From: Bacteroidales bacterium
Lineage (GTDB): Bacteria > Bacteroidota > Bacteroidia > Bacteroidales > Tenuifilaceae
Reading direction: 5' to 3'
DNA length: 64,000 bases
Assembly (NCBI GenBank): GCA_020636835.1
Contig: JACJXC010000005.1
Span: forward strand, 1 to 64,000
Part shown: in pieces, positions 9,745 through 17,839 of the stretch
Layout of the letters: each line of letters starts with the position of its first letter
Numbering within the stretch: position 1 is the stretch's first letter
Notes under the pieces: generated by a model
Database searches by the model: none
What the model was told of the DNA's origin: nothing
The model's input: the letters and a program-made list of their open reading frames with translations, nothing else
Made by a program: the position numbers and the translations under genes

Positions 9745-10203
9745 CTATTGGTTTTCGTTATCATTTTCGTTAAACGGAATATCATAAAAATTATCATTGG
9801 TAGTGGGAAAGTACTCCTCGGCCAGCAACTCTATTGAATTATCGGACTGGATCTGCATTAGGTTAATATCCACCTTCGAGAAGAAGCCACCAAGCAGCAC
9901 TCCAACAAAAACAGCAGCTACCGAAAAAGCGACGGCTAACACATAGCGCCGGGACGAAAGTAATACGCTATGAGGCTGGTTGCGATGCGACAGGCGAGCC
10001 AAGACCCGAGCCGACAGGTAGGGATCGAACTGACACTCCGCCTTTTCGGCATCAATTACGCCCTGTATTCGGCTTAACCGCACGAACTGTTGATAACATT
10101 CGCTGCAACCCGAAATATGCCCCTTCACCTCGCCGGCCAACAGCTCGTTGAGCTCGCCATCGATATATTGAAGCATAAGTTTTTGTGTTGTTTTGCAGTT
10201 CAT
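9745..10203 (-). CDS. Anti-sigma factor with zinc-finger (ZAS) domain
   Basis: A 152-residue membrane anti-sigma factor. Residues ~1-50 contain the HxxxCxxC zinc-binding motif (HISGCSEC) that clamps ECF sigma factors. A single membrane helix follows at about residues 90-112, and the short C-terminal part lies in the periplasm. It lies downstream of the ECF sigma gene in the same direction, separated by 58 bases that contain a second copy of the putative ECF promoter, so it could be boosted independently when the sigma factor is active. The immediately following gene encodes the likely periplasmic partner. Confidence 0.87.
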   Translation of the reverse strand: MNCKTTQKLMLQYIDGELNELLAGEVKGHISGCSECYQQFVRLSRIQGVIDAEKAECQFDPYLSARVLARLSHRNQPHSVLLSSRRYVLAVAFSVAAVFVGVLLGGFFSKVDINLMQIQSDNSIELLAEEYFPTTNDNFYDIPFNENDNENQ

Positions 10204-10224
10204 ATTGGTAACTTTTAATGGTTT

Positions 10225-10251
10225 GACAACTTAAAAATTAAAAACTTGCGC
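10225..10251 (-). promoter_or_regulatory. Putative ECF sigma-dependent promoter of the anti-sigma gene
   Basis: A 27-base element, read on the minus strand as GCGCAAG, an AT-rich spacer and GTTGTC, ending 21 bases before the anti-sigma ATG. It matches the element before the sigma gene at 22 of 27 positions, with both ends (GCGCAAG and AGTTGTC) fully conserved and differences confined to the spacer, as expected for -35 and -10 boxes. Confidence 0.65.
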
Positions 10252-10261
10252 ATCGATGCTA

Positions 10262-10840
10262 TTATTTTTTAGAATCGATTAAAAACTTACGCAAATTGGT
10301 TTTAGCCCTAAACAGCAACGACTCCACCGACGCAACGGAAACCTCCATAACCTCGGCAATCTCGCGGTACGATAAATCCTGATACTTACTGAGGATAAAA
10401 GCAATGCGCTGATTTTCGGGGAGCTTACGCATGGCGTTTTTGAGCATAGCCTTCATCTCCAACTCCTCCAGTCCAAACCCGGGCTCTGCGCTAGCCGCAG
10501 CAATAGGATGGGTAGCCGGACTTAGCTCGCTCCGATCCTTTGTTCCAAATCCAAAACTCACAAATAACGACTCACGTTTCTTCTTGCGCAGATAGTTTAG
10601 CGATTTATTTACGGCAATGCGGTAAATCCAGGTAGATAGTTTCGATTCGTGCCTAAAGCCAGACAGCGATTCGTACAGCTCAATAAACACGTCCTGGGTT
10701 AAATCCTGTGCCTCGGAATGCGAAGCAACAAACCCCCGGCAGGTAGCCATAACCATCCGCTGATACTTATCCATAATCTCGGAAAAAGCCTTATGGTCGT
10801 TTTCATCAACAATTCGCCGAACAAGCGTGCTGTCATCCAT
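10262..10840 (-). CDS. ECF-family RNA polymerase sigma factor
   Basis: A 192-residue group 4 sigma factor. Region 2 runs from DKYQRMVMATCRGF through DLTQDVFIELYESL to the -10-binding helix STWIYRIAVNKSLNYLRK. Region 4 is the C-terminal helix-turn-helix, LPENQRIAFILSKYQDLSYREIAEVM followed by SVASVESLLFRAKTNLRKFL. Regions 1 and 3 are absent, as in all ECF factors; the linker between regions 2 and 4 is a little long. It heads a four-gene unit with its anti-sigma factor and two Spy/ZraP-like proteins, pointing to envelope or metal stress control. A conserved upstream element suggests autoregulation. Confidence 0.92.
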   Translation of the reverse strand: MDDSTLVRRIVDENDHKAFSEIMDKYQRMVMATCRGFVASHSEAQDLTQDVFIELYESLSGFRHESKLSTWIYRIAVNKSLNYLRKKKRESLFVSFGFGTKDRSELSPATHPIAAASAEPGFGLEELEMKAMLKNAMRKLPENQRIAFILSKYQDLSYREIAEVMEVSVASVESLLFRAKTNLRKFLIDSKK

Positions 10841-10864
10841 AACTCGGGGTTAATTTCTATTTAT

Positions 10865-10891
10865 GACAACTCAAATATCGAAACCTTGCGC
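10865..10891 (-). promoter_or_regulatory. Putative autoregulatory ECF promoter of the sigma gene
   Basis: The second copy of the GCGCAAG-spacer-AGTTGTC element, ending 24 bases before the sigma ATG. Position and identical spacing in both copies support a promoter read by the adjacent sigma factor. Confidence 0.65.
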
Positions 10892-11066
10892 CAAAAATGA
10901 AAAAAATACGTTTAAAAGGATAAAATATGCCCAAAGAAAACTTAAATATAATCGAAATATGCAAACAATAGCGTTGAAACAGAATGGTAAATTCACCAAA
11001 GCCTCGGAGTAAAGCTAGGATGCAAATAATCTTTAGGGAGACGTTATAAACTTAAACACTTTAGTG

Positions 11067-11074
11067 TACTTTTG
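11067..11074 (+). promoter_or_regulatory. Candidate -7 box for the HAMP sensor-trkH operon
   Basis: TACTTTTG is an exact TAnnTTTG match 18 bases before the ATG at 11093. A -33 element is not clear (GTTA at the expected place). Confidence 0.5.
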
Positions 11075-11092
11075 TAAAAAAACACTAAAGAC

Positions 11093-11845
11093 ATGGGAAT
11101 TCGTCTGAAAATCATAACGGGCTTTGTAATACTGGCCGCATTGCTAGTAATATCTGGCTTAATATCGATATATGAGCTCACCAAGCTGGGGAACTCGGTA
11201 AACCGACTTATCAACGATAACTACCGGAGTATCGACTACTCAAAACAAATGGCCATGAGCCTCGAAAAACAAAAGAAATCGCTTATCATGGCGATAAACG
11301 GCGACACGGCAAAAGCGCTAATACTATTCAACAGTTCAAAAGTGGAGTTCAACGAAAACATCCGAAACGCCACAAACAACCTCACCATTCCGGGAGAGAT
11401 AAATTACGTTGATTCAATTGCTATAATTTTTTCAATATACATCCCTATTGCGGAGGAATTTATAAAAAATCCACAACATAACATCAGCATCTATTTAAAT
11501 GATATTCAACCTAAAATATGGGCTATACAAGATAAAGTTACCGATTTACTCACCATAAACCAACAGAGCTTACTTCAAACAGCAACTGTTCTGGAGAAAA
11601 GCCCATACCGTACAATCCTTCCTGGACTAATCGTAGTTATCACAAGCATTGTATTCTCCATCATCTTTAACTACATGATATCGTACTACATGGTGAATCC
11701 GGTAATAAAAATCACCAAGAGCATAAACGACTTTGTAAAATATAAGAAACCGTTTGAGGTAAGCATCGAAACCAAGGACGAGATGCACGATTTAAAGGAA
11801 TCGGTAAAAAACCTAATTACCACCAAGAGCATTCAAAAAAACTAA
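11093..11845 (+). CDS. Four-helix-bundle/HAMP sensor protein without an output domain
   Basis: A 250-residue membrane protein with the architecture of the sensory half of a chemoreceptor or histidine kinase: TM1 (about 8-28), a helical periplasmic domain resembling the 4HB_MCP bundle (about 30-175), TM2 (about 178-202) and a HAMP domain (about 200-245). The protein ends directly after HAMP; there is no kinase, methyl-accepting or cyclase domain and no trace of one before the next gene. The trkH ATG follows its stop codon after a single base, so the two are translationally coupled. The context suggests that it senses a signal for the potassium channel, but that is inference. Confidence 0.75.
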   Translation: MGIRLKIITGFVILAALLVISGLISIYELTKLGNSVNRLINDNYRSIDYSKQMAMSLEKQKKSLIMAINGDTAKALILFNSSKVEFNENIRNATNNLTIPGEINYVDSIAIIFSIYIPIAEEFIKNPQHNISIYLNDIQPKIWAIQDKVTDLLTINQQSLLQTATVLEKSPYRTILPGLIVVITSIVFSIIFNYMISYYMVNPVIKITKSINDFVKYKKPFEVSIETKDEMHDLKESVKNLITTKSIQKN

Positions 11846-11846
11846 T

Positions 11847-13286
11847 ATGCGACCACATATTCTACTGAGGTACATTGGACTTGTAATGTTACTAAACGCT
11901 GCATTTATCCTGCTCGCCTACCTTATTTCATTATACCATCAAGACAATGGGCAACAGCCGCTCCTATACACATTTATTATAACCATGCTGATGGGAATTT
12001 TCCCCCTAGTGTTTGTTCCCAAAACATTCAACCTCTCCAATAAAGAATCGTACTTCGTAGTGGTGCTCAGCTGGATAATATCCTGCTTTATAGGAATGCT
12101 TCCATTTCTATTATGGGGGGGAGAATTCACCATAACAAAAGCGTTTTTCGAAAGCGTTTCGGGCTACACAACAACTGGTGCTTCAATCCTCAACAATGTC
12201 GAAGCCCTCCCCAAGGGATTGCTATTCTGGCGTTCATCTATGCACTGGATTGGAGGAATCGGCATTGTGGTTTTCATGCTAGTCGTTCTGCCATCGCTAG
12301 GAAATGCCCAAATGACGCTATCCAAAATGGAAATTTCGCCACTTGCACAGGAAAACTTCAAGTTCAGAACCCGCAAAATGCTGAATATAATACTCTTCGT
12401 TTACATCGGGCTAACACTCACCCAAACCATACTCTTAATGATTGTTGGCATGGATCTATTCGATGCCATAAACCATGCATTCGCCACAATAGCAACTGGC
12501 GGATTTTCGACCAAAAATACAAGCATTGCTCACTTTAATAGTTTACCCATCGAAATCGTCATCATGGTTTTTATGTTTCTCTCAGGGATTCATTTTGGGC
12601 TACTCTACACCACCATCGCATTCAAGAAATTCAATATCTTCAACTCCCCTATAGTTAGATACTATTTTTTCGCATCAATTATTGGCATAACCCTAGTGGC
12701 CATCAACCTCCACACTTCAACATACGACAATTGGGCCGATTGCTTTAGGTATTCGGCATTCCAAGTCCTCTCCCTATCCACTACCACTGGATTTGCGAAT
12801 GCAGACTCCTCGGTATGGCCATCTTTCTCAGTAGCAATTATCATCTTTTTCACCATTCAATGCGCCTGCTCCGGCTCCACATCTGGAGGAATGAAACTCG
12901 ACCGAATGGTCATATTTTTTCAAACACTCAAAAGCCAAATCTTAAAAATACAGCATCCCCAAGCAATCATTCCCGTTCGGCTAGGAAAAGCAATAATAAG
13001 CGACGATATTGTGAACTCCGTGATACTATTTATCGTGCTGTACATGGTTATCCTACTGATTAGTACGTTAATTCTTGCAGCAATGGGAATCGACCTATTG
13101 ACAGGATTCTCAGCATCAGCAGCCACAATGGGGAATGCTGGGCCTGGATTTGGATTAGTGGGCTCCATGAGCAATTTCTCCACTCTCCCAGAATCGGCGC
13201 TAATGGTTCTTTCCTTTGATATGCTACTTGGCCGCCTAGAGATTTTTGGGTTAATCATGCTTTTCTTGATCAAATCTTGGAAATAA
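11847..13286 (+). CDS. trkH: TrkH family potassium uptake channel subunit
   Basis: A 479-residue inner-membrane protein with the four pore-loop repeats of the SKT superfamily. The selectivity-filter segments are visible as SGYTTTGAS, ATGGFST, STTTGFAN and TMGNAGPGFG. It forms the potassium-conducting dimer that works with a cytosolic RCK regulator (TrkA/KtrA). No trkA gene lies nearby; instead the gene is coupled to a HAMP-domain membrane protein one base upstream. The length is usual for TrkH. Confidence 0.9.
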   Translation: MRPHILLRYIGLVMLLNAAFILLAYLISLYHQDNGQQPLLYTFIITMLMGIFPLVFVPKTFNLSNKESYFVVVLSWIISCFIGMLPFLLWGGEFTITKAFFESVSGYTTTGASILNNVEALPKGLLFWRSSMHWIGGIGIVVFMLVVLPSLGNAQMTLSKMEISPLAQENFKFRTRKMLNIILFVYIGLTLTQTILLMIVGMDLFDAINHAFATIATGGFSTKNTSIAHFNSLPIEIVIMVFMFLSGIHFGLLYTTIAFKKFNIFNSPIVRYYFFASIIGITLVAINLHTSTYDNWADCFRYSAFQVLSLSTTTGFANADSSVWPSFSVAIIIFFTIQCACSGSTSGGMKLDRMVIFFQTLKSQILKIQHPQAIIPVRLGKAIISDDIVNSVILFIVLYMVILLISTLILAAMGIDLLTGFSASAATMGNAGPGFGLVGSMSNFSTLPESALMVLSFDMLLGRLEIFGLIMLFLIKSWK

Positions 13287-13440
13287 GAATGTACTATCGA
13301 TGCGAAAATTCACCTTCGATACCATTGAATATGCAAAGGCAGATAGGATTTATGCTACAAAATAATAATACCTGAGCCAACCAACTCAAAAGTTGCTGTA
13401 TCCTCAAAAATTCAAAGCACAATAGAATTGGTGCTATAGC

Positions 13441-13469
13441 AAAAAAGCCTCCGATTTCTCGGAGGCTTT
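13441..13469 (-). terminator. Intrinsic terminator of the tRNA-Asp transcript
   Basis: A perfect 10-bp stem (AAGCCTCCGA at 13445-13454 with TCGGAGGCTT at 13459-13468) and a four-base loop; on the minus strand it is followed by a T run (complement of 13441-13446). It lies directly after the tRNA 3' end. Confidence 0.85.
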
Positions 13470-13477
13470 CACTTTGT

Positions 13478-13554
13478 TGGCGGTCTGGACGAGACTCGAA
13501 CTCGCGACCCCATGCGTGACAGGCATGTATTCTAACCAACTGAACTACCAGACC
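13478..13554 (-). tRNA. tRNA-Asp (GTC)
   Basis: A 77-base cloverleaf with acceptor stem GGTCTGG/CCAGACC, discriminator G, an encoded CCA, and T-arm sequence GAGTTCGAGTCTC. The anticodon stem-loop ATGCCTGTCACGCAT places GTC at 34-36. A terminator follows directly. It lies downstream of rsmD on the same strand. The bases between trkH and this gene (13287-13440) show nothing else. Confidence 0.96.
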
Positions 13555-13640
13555 AACATTACTAAAAAGAACTCCTCGTCCGTTTTTAAAGCGATGCAAA
13601 AGTAAAATAGTTTTTGGAATTTTGCAAGCCCCTACAGCAA

Positions 13641-14174
13641 TTATTTACGGAAAAAACTAAAGTTTACACTTCCATACGACCGATGTTCCGAGAAAAAAGG
13701 ATGATTTTCAAACCGATATGAACCTGAATGCTCCAGAATAAAGCATCCACCATCGTCCAGTAAATTTCGCTCGAATATGGCATCGGGAATGCGATCGATC
13801 CCCTTTAAATCGTATGGCGGATCGGCAAAAATCAGGTTATACCGAACCGTACAACGGTTGACGAAAGCAAACGCATCGCTCCTAATAGCCGTTAAATTAT
13901 TAACGCCCAACTTAAGCGCAGTTTCTTTGATAAATCGATGATGCACAAAATTCAACTCCACCGAATCGACGTGTATAGCCCCACGCGATATAAACTCGAG
14001 GCTAATGCTGCCAGTACCCGAAAACAAATCGAGCACACGAAGCGTTTCGAAATCGTAACTATTATTGATGATATTGAAAAGACTCTCCTTGGCAAAATCA
14101 GTAGTAGGCCGAGCCTGAAAGTTTTTGGGCGGAACCAAATGTCGGCCTCGCAATGTTCCTCCCACTATTCGCAT
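13641..14174 (-). CDS. rsmD: 16S rRNA (guanine(966)-N(2))-methyltransferase
   Basis: A 177-residue SAM-dependent methyltransferase that modifies G966 of 16S rRNA during 30S assembly. The N-terminus MRIVGGTLRGRHL and RPTTDFAKESLFNII are characteristic of RsmD. The SAM-binding motif is VLDLFSGTGSISLE, and the catalytic N6/N2-type motif is ADPPYDL. It overlaps the upstream DUF3822 gene by 10 bases, indicating a shared transcript; the pairing rsmD-DUF3822 recurs in Bacteroidota. Confidence 0.93.
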   Translation of the reverse strand: MRIVGGTLRGRHLVPPKNFQARPTTDFAKESLFNIINNSYDFETLRVLDLFSGTGSISLEFISRGAIHVDSVELNFVHHRFIKETALKLGVNNLTAIRSDAFAFVNRCTVRYNLIFADPPYDLKGIDRIPDAIFERNLLDDGGCFILEHSGSYRFENHPFFSEHRSYGSVNFSFFRK

Positions 14175-15013
14175 ACCGAAAGACTATTGAACAGCGAAAA
14201 ATACTTGGATCGATACCTCAAAAGCTGATAGCTAAAATGGGTGGAATGGTAACGGGCATCAGGACTTAATAGCGGGAAGTAGGCCATAAGTAAATTATAC
14301 GATGCATCGAAGAGCTGCGACTGGCCGTAGAGACGGACTATTGCAGTAGCAGCATCAACCCCCAACGTTTTGCATAGAGTAAGTATGTAGTACACCACAT
14401 CCTCACAACCCTTAACTACAAAGGAATTGGCCATTAAAAATTGACCATCGTTATGGTAAACAACCACAAGCCGCTCATCAATAATATCTGCCTGAAGCAC
14501 ACTGCTACCTTGAACCGCAGAGGCACTATGGATTAATGCAGCGGGAATATTAACAAACTGCGTGGCAGATTGTACCTTTAGCCAAGCAGCAGTAAGGGTG
14601 TAGGGCATGGCAAACACCACCACATAGCTAGATCCATTCACAACCGAGGTATAGTGTAACTCCGAGTACTCGGGCAAAGGCTGGGTTTGCTCAAATAGCA
14701 ATTTAGCCCTATCGGCATCGAACATTGCCGCAGGAACCAGTGTGAATAATGAATCCGTATAGGCTAAACAAATCTTTTTGAAGCGTTTGGTTAGGAATGG
14801 ATACCCTGCAACAATCTCATTAACCTTAACACCCCAGCTATCGGGGTTATTGCTAACATCCGAAAAAGGTTTGGATACCAGCACAACATAGGTATTGCGG
14901 ATGGTATCCTTTACTGCATACGAAAATCCATTCAGGCTAACCTGAATGGATAATTCATATACATCTGTTCGATCCTTATCGAATGTTTCGTCAAAAAGTT
15001 CTAGGATATCCAT
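14165..15013 (-). CDS. DUF3822 family protein
   Basis: A 282-residue protein of a Bacteroidota-restricted family with an actin/ASKHA-like overall character, of unknown function. It has no signal peptide or membrane helix. Typical features are the N-terminal antiparallel strands around YELSIQVSLNGFSYAV and the central VVFAMPYTL. It overlaps rsmD and starts 10 bases after the end of the pilin-like gene, forming a three-gene unit. The family name rests on remembered similarity and on the rsmD neighbourhood. Confidence 0.75.
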   Translation of the reverse strand: MDILELFDETFDKDRTDVYELSIQVSLNGFSYAVKDTIRNTYVVLVSKPFSDVSNNPDSWGVKVNEIVAGYPFLTKRFKKICLAYTDSLFTLVPAAMFDADRAKLLFEQTQPLPEYSELHYTSVVNGSSYVVVFAMPYTLTAAWLKVQSATQFVNIPAALIHSASAVQGSSVLQADIIDERLVVVYHNDGQFLMANSFVVKGCEDVVYYILTLCKTLGVDAATAIVRLYGQSQLFDASYNLLMAYFPLLSPDARYHSTHFSYQLLRYRSKYFSLFNSLSVCE

Positions 15014-15023
15014 AGCCCTCGGG

Positions 15024-15623
15024 TTACTCCCAGTTACCAGCGTTATTAGTAGCCTCGGTCATAGAACCTACCTGTAAGCCGGCGTACTTATCAAGTTTTT
15101 TCTGCAAGTCGTTAATATTGATAATCTCCTGACGATTGAGCCCGCTAAGAATAACATCGTTGTGAGCCTTGCACTCAAACACCTTTACGGTAACCTTCGA
15201 ACCGGTAACCAATTCACCTGCAGCCAGTTCAAACTGCGCGCCACCTGTATAAGGCACAAAGCGCAACGAATCAACAGGGTAATTTTTGAATAAGCTATCG
15301 CGAACGGCAACGTGAATAGTATCGCGGAAAATTTTACCTTGAGCAAGAGCGATGGAGTCATCCTCCGATCCGATCTGCTTCACCACCTTAAACTCACCCT
15401 CCTTTAGGAACGTGATCAAGGTATCAAAACTTCCTGTAAACTTAGAGTAACGTGAACGATATGCCAACTGAGCGGTTCTAACATCTTTTAAACGTTGAAT
15501 GGTTGCATCGTATCGCTTATCCTTTTCAGTTTTAAAACGAATTGGAGCCATAATGCTCTGAAACACAAGGTAGCCAACAACCACGATTAAAATAGCTAGC
15601 AGAATCTGATATACTGTTTTCAT
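15024..15623 (-). CDS. Single-pass membrane protein of unknown function, pilin-like N-terminus
   Basis: A 199-residue protein with one N-terminal hydrophobic helix (about 6-25) and a short linker, then a soluble, probably periplasmic domain. The layout, hydrophobic helix followed by an amphipathic helix (IQRLKDVRTAQLAYRSRYSKFTG), resembles type IV pseudopilin-like proteins, but no prepilin peptidase site is evident. It is the first gene of a unit with DUF3822 and rsmD, preceded by a TAnnTTTG box. I do not recognise a specific family. Confidence 0.6.
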   Translation of the reverse strand: MKTVYQILLAILIVVVGYLVFQSIMAPIRFKTEKDKRYDATIQRLKDVRTAQLAYRSRYSKFTGSFDTLITFLKEGEFKVVKQIGSEDDSIALAQGKIFRDTIHVAVRDSLFKNYPVDSLRFVPYTGGAQFELAAGELVTGSKVTVKVFECKAHNDVILSGLNRQEIININDLQKKLDKYAGLQVGSMTEATNNAGNWE

Positions 15624-15651
15624 TTTGCAAGAATTGGTTTAAGTTTGCCTG

Positions 15652-15659
15652 CAAATTTA
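15652..15659 (-). promoter_or_regulatory. Candidate -7 box for the pilin-like/DUF3822/rsmD unit
   Basis: TAAATTTG on the minus strand, 28 bases before the ATG, with a TTC at the -33 position (19-nt spacer). Confidence 0.5.
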
Positions 15660-15708
15660 ATAACATATAATTAAATTCGAACTTCTTGGTAAAATTTATT
15701 TGCCTGTA

Positions 15709-17124
15709 ATGCTAAAAAACCAAATTCAAACCGAGATTCTATCCCACCTCGACTTTGCACCAACCCCTGGTCAAACAATTGCCATCGGGGCATTGGCCAA
15801 CTTTGTGGTTACCCCCACCCCCGATACCTGCGTACTGCTGAAGGGATATGCCGGAACTGGGAAAACTTCCATAATTGCAGCATACGTTAAAACGCTGGAT
15901 AAATTGAAGGTAAAATATGAACTTTTAGCACCAACAGGACGCGCAGCCAAGGTACTCACAGAGTATTCGGGGGCTAAAGCCCATACAATTCATAAATGCA
16001 TATACCGACAAAAAAATATGCACGAAGGCGTTGGCAGCTTTGTTCTCAACTACAATAAGCTGAGCAACGCCATATTTATTGTTGATGAGGCCTCGATGCT
16101 CTCGAACTCATCGTTCGAAAATAGCGCATTCGGATCGGGAAAGCTTCTGGCCGATCTAACCGAGTTCGTCAAACAGGGCAAAAACTGCCGTCTGATACTG
16201 GTTGGCGACACCGCTCAGCTCCCACCGGTTGGGCTCGATTTAAGCCCAGCTCTGAACAGCAACGAGCTTACGGATCTGAACCTCGAGGTTACCGAGATAC
16301 TGCTCACCGAAGTGGTTCGGCAGCAACACAATTCGGGCATACTTCACAATGCCACGCTCATACGCGACTTACTGGACACCGGCAGAATTGCATCCCCAAA
16401 GTTTATTACGAGTAGTTTTACTGATTTTGAAAACATTAACGGCGGTGAACTGCTGGAACATCTCGCCAACGAGTACAACAAGAACGGGAAACAGGGGAAT
16501 GTGGTGATATGCTACTCCAATAAACAGGCCAACCGCTACAACAACGGGATCCGGTCGCGAGTGCTATACAGCGAAGAAGAGCTATCGGTAGGCGACTACC
16601 TTATGGTTACCCGCAACAGCTACTTTTGGGTAGCAGATATGCCCGAGATTGGGTTTATTGCCAATGGAGATGTTGTTGAAGTAACCCGAATAGGGAAACG
16701 GTACGATATGTACGGATTCCGCTTTGCCGATGTTACCATCCGGCTGCTGGACGACAAACAGCAACTGGTTGATGTAAGGATAATACTGGACTCGCTGATG
16801 ATGGACGGCCCATCGCTTGGCGGCGAACAAATGAAAGAGCTGTACCAGCAGGTGGCTCTAGACTACGCCCACGTTAAAACACAGAAAGCCCGACTAACAA
16901 AAATAAAGGAAGATCCATTTTTTAATGCCATACAGGTAAAATTTGCCTACGCAGTAACCTGCCATAAGGCGCAAGGGGGACAATGGCCAAAGGTGTTTAT
17001 CGACCAGGGATTCTTCCGCCCCGAGATGCTAACCCGCGAGTACCTTCGATGGTTATACACCGCCATAACCCGCGCCACCGAAAAGGTTTACCTAGTAAAT
17101 TTCGACAAATCGTTCTTCGAATAA
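15709..17124 (+). CDS. RecD-like superfamily 1 DNA helicase / AAA family ATPase
   Basis: A 471-residue SF1B-type helicase without the N-terminal domain of full RecD. Walker A is LLKGYAGTGKTS (about 44-55), Walker B is FIVDEASML, motif III is LVGDTAQLPPVG. The C-terminal UvrD_C_2 part carries YAVTCHKAQGGQWPKVF and LYTAITRATEKVYLVN. Such proteins unwind DNA ends or act in repair; the specific role is unknown. Start choice: the ATG at 15709 is preferred to an in-frame TTG nine bases upstream. It is followed 16 bases later by sfsA on the same strand, probably as an operon. Confidence 0.87.
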   Translation: MLKNQIQTEILSHLDFAPTPGQTIAIGALANFVVTPTPDTCVLLKGYAGTGKTSIIAAYVKTLDKLKVKYELLAPTGRAAKVLTEYSGAKAHTIHKCIYRQKNMHEGVGSFVLNYNKLSNAIFIVDEASMLSNSSFENSAFGSGKLLADLTEFVKQGKNCRLILVGDTAQLPPVGLDLSPALNSNELTDLNLEVTEILLTEVVRQQHNSGILHNATLIRDLLDTGRIASPKFITSSFTDFENINGGELLEHLANEYNKNGKQGNVVICYSNKQANRYNNGIRSRVLYSEEELSVGDYLMVTRNSYFWVADMPEIGFIANGDVVEVTRIGKRYDMYGFRFADVTIRLLDDKQQLVDVRIILDSLMMDGPSLGGEQMKELYQQVALDYAHVKTQKARLTKIKEDPFFNAIQVKFAYAVTCHKAQGGQWPKVFIDQGFFRPEMLTREYLRWLYTAITRATEKVYLVNFDKSFFE

Positions 17125-17140
17125 ATTAACTTCACCAACC

Positions 17141-17836
17141 ATGATATTCAACACCCCACTTGTTCACGGTTACCTAATAAAACGGTACAAACGATTTTTG
17201 GCCGACATCAGGCTCGACGATGGCACCATAATTACCGCCCATTGCACCAACTCGGGCTCCATGAAGAGCTGCCTGGAGGAGAATGCAGAGGTGTACATCT
17301 CCGATAGCATGAACCCCAACCGTAAAACCCGCTACACCTGGGAGATGATTTTAATTGATAACAATTGGGTTGGAGTTAACACGGCCAATCCCAATAAGCT
17401 GGCAGTTGAAATACTCCGGAACAACCTACTCCCCCAACTATCGGGCTACACCAATGTAAAACCCGAAACCAAATTTGGCAATAGCCGATTCGATGTATTT
17501 GCCGGGAATGATTCAGAGAAGTGCTTTGTTGAAGTAAAAAATGTAACCCTCAAAGATGGCATATACGCCCGTTTCCCCGATGCAATCACAGAGCGCGGCC
17601 AGAAACACCTCGAAACACTAATGCAGGCCAAGACGGAGGGATACCGTGCTGTTATGCTCTACATAATACAGCGTGTGGATGTTAGCATATTCGCCCCAGC
17701 ATGGGACATCGACCCGACCTACGCTCAAAAACTCAAAACAGCCATCGATAATGGAGTAGAGATAATCCCGCTACAAGTAAAAGTAAGCCCACAGCGCATC
17801 GAACCGGATCGGATTTTAGAATACCGTATGGAATAG
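17141..17836 (+). CDS. sfsA: SfsA family DNA/RNA nuclease-like protein
   Basis: A 231-residue protein named for sugar fermentation stimulation in E. coli. It joins an N-terminal OB-like nucleic-acid-binding fold (LIKRYKRFLADIRLDDG, HCTNSGSM) to a restriction-endonuclease-like fold with the active-site pattern SRFDVFA and VEVKNVTL. Length matches the family. It is downstream of the helicase gene in the same direction, and its stop faces the TPR gene with only three bases between them. The biological role in this organism is not evident. Confidence 0.92.
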   Translation: MIFNTPLVHGYLIKRYKRFLADIRLDDGTIITAHCTNSGSMKSCLEENAEVYISDSMNPNRKTRYTWEMILIDNNWVGVNTANPNKLAVEILRNNLLPQLSGYTNVKPETKFGNSRFDVFAGNDSEKCFVEVKNVTLKDGIYARFPDAITERGQKHLETLMQAKTEGYRAVMLYIIQRVDVSIFAPAWDIDPTYAQKLKTAIDNGVEIIPLQVKVSPQRIEPDRILEYRME

Positions 17837-17839
17837 CTT

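Noticed and set aside
13294..13599. Open frame of about 100 codons on the minus strand
   Set aside because: It runs through tRNA-Asp and its terminator; the apparent protein is a translation of the tRNA.
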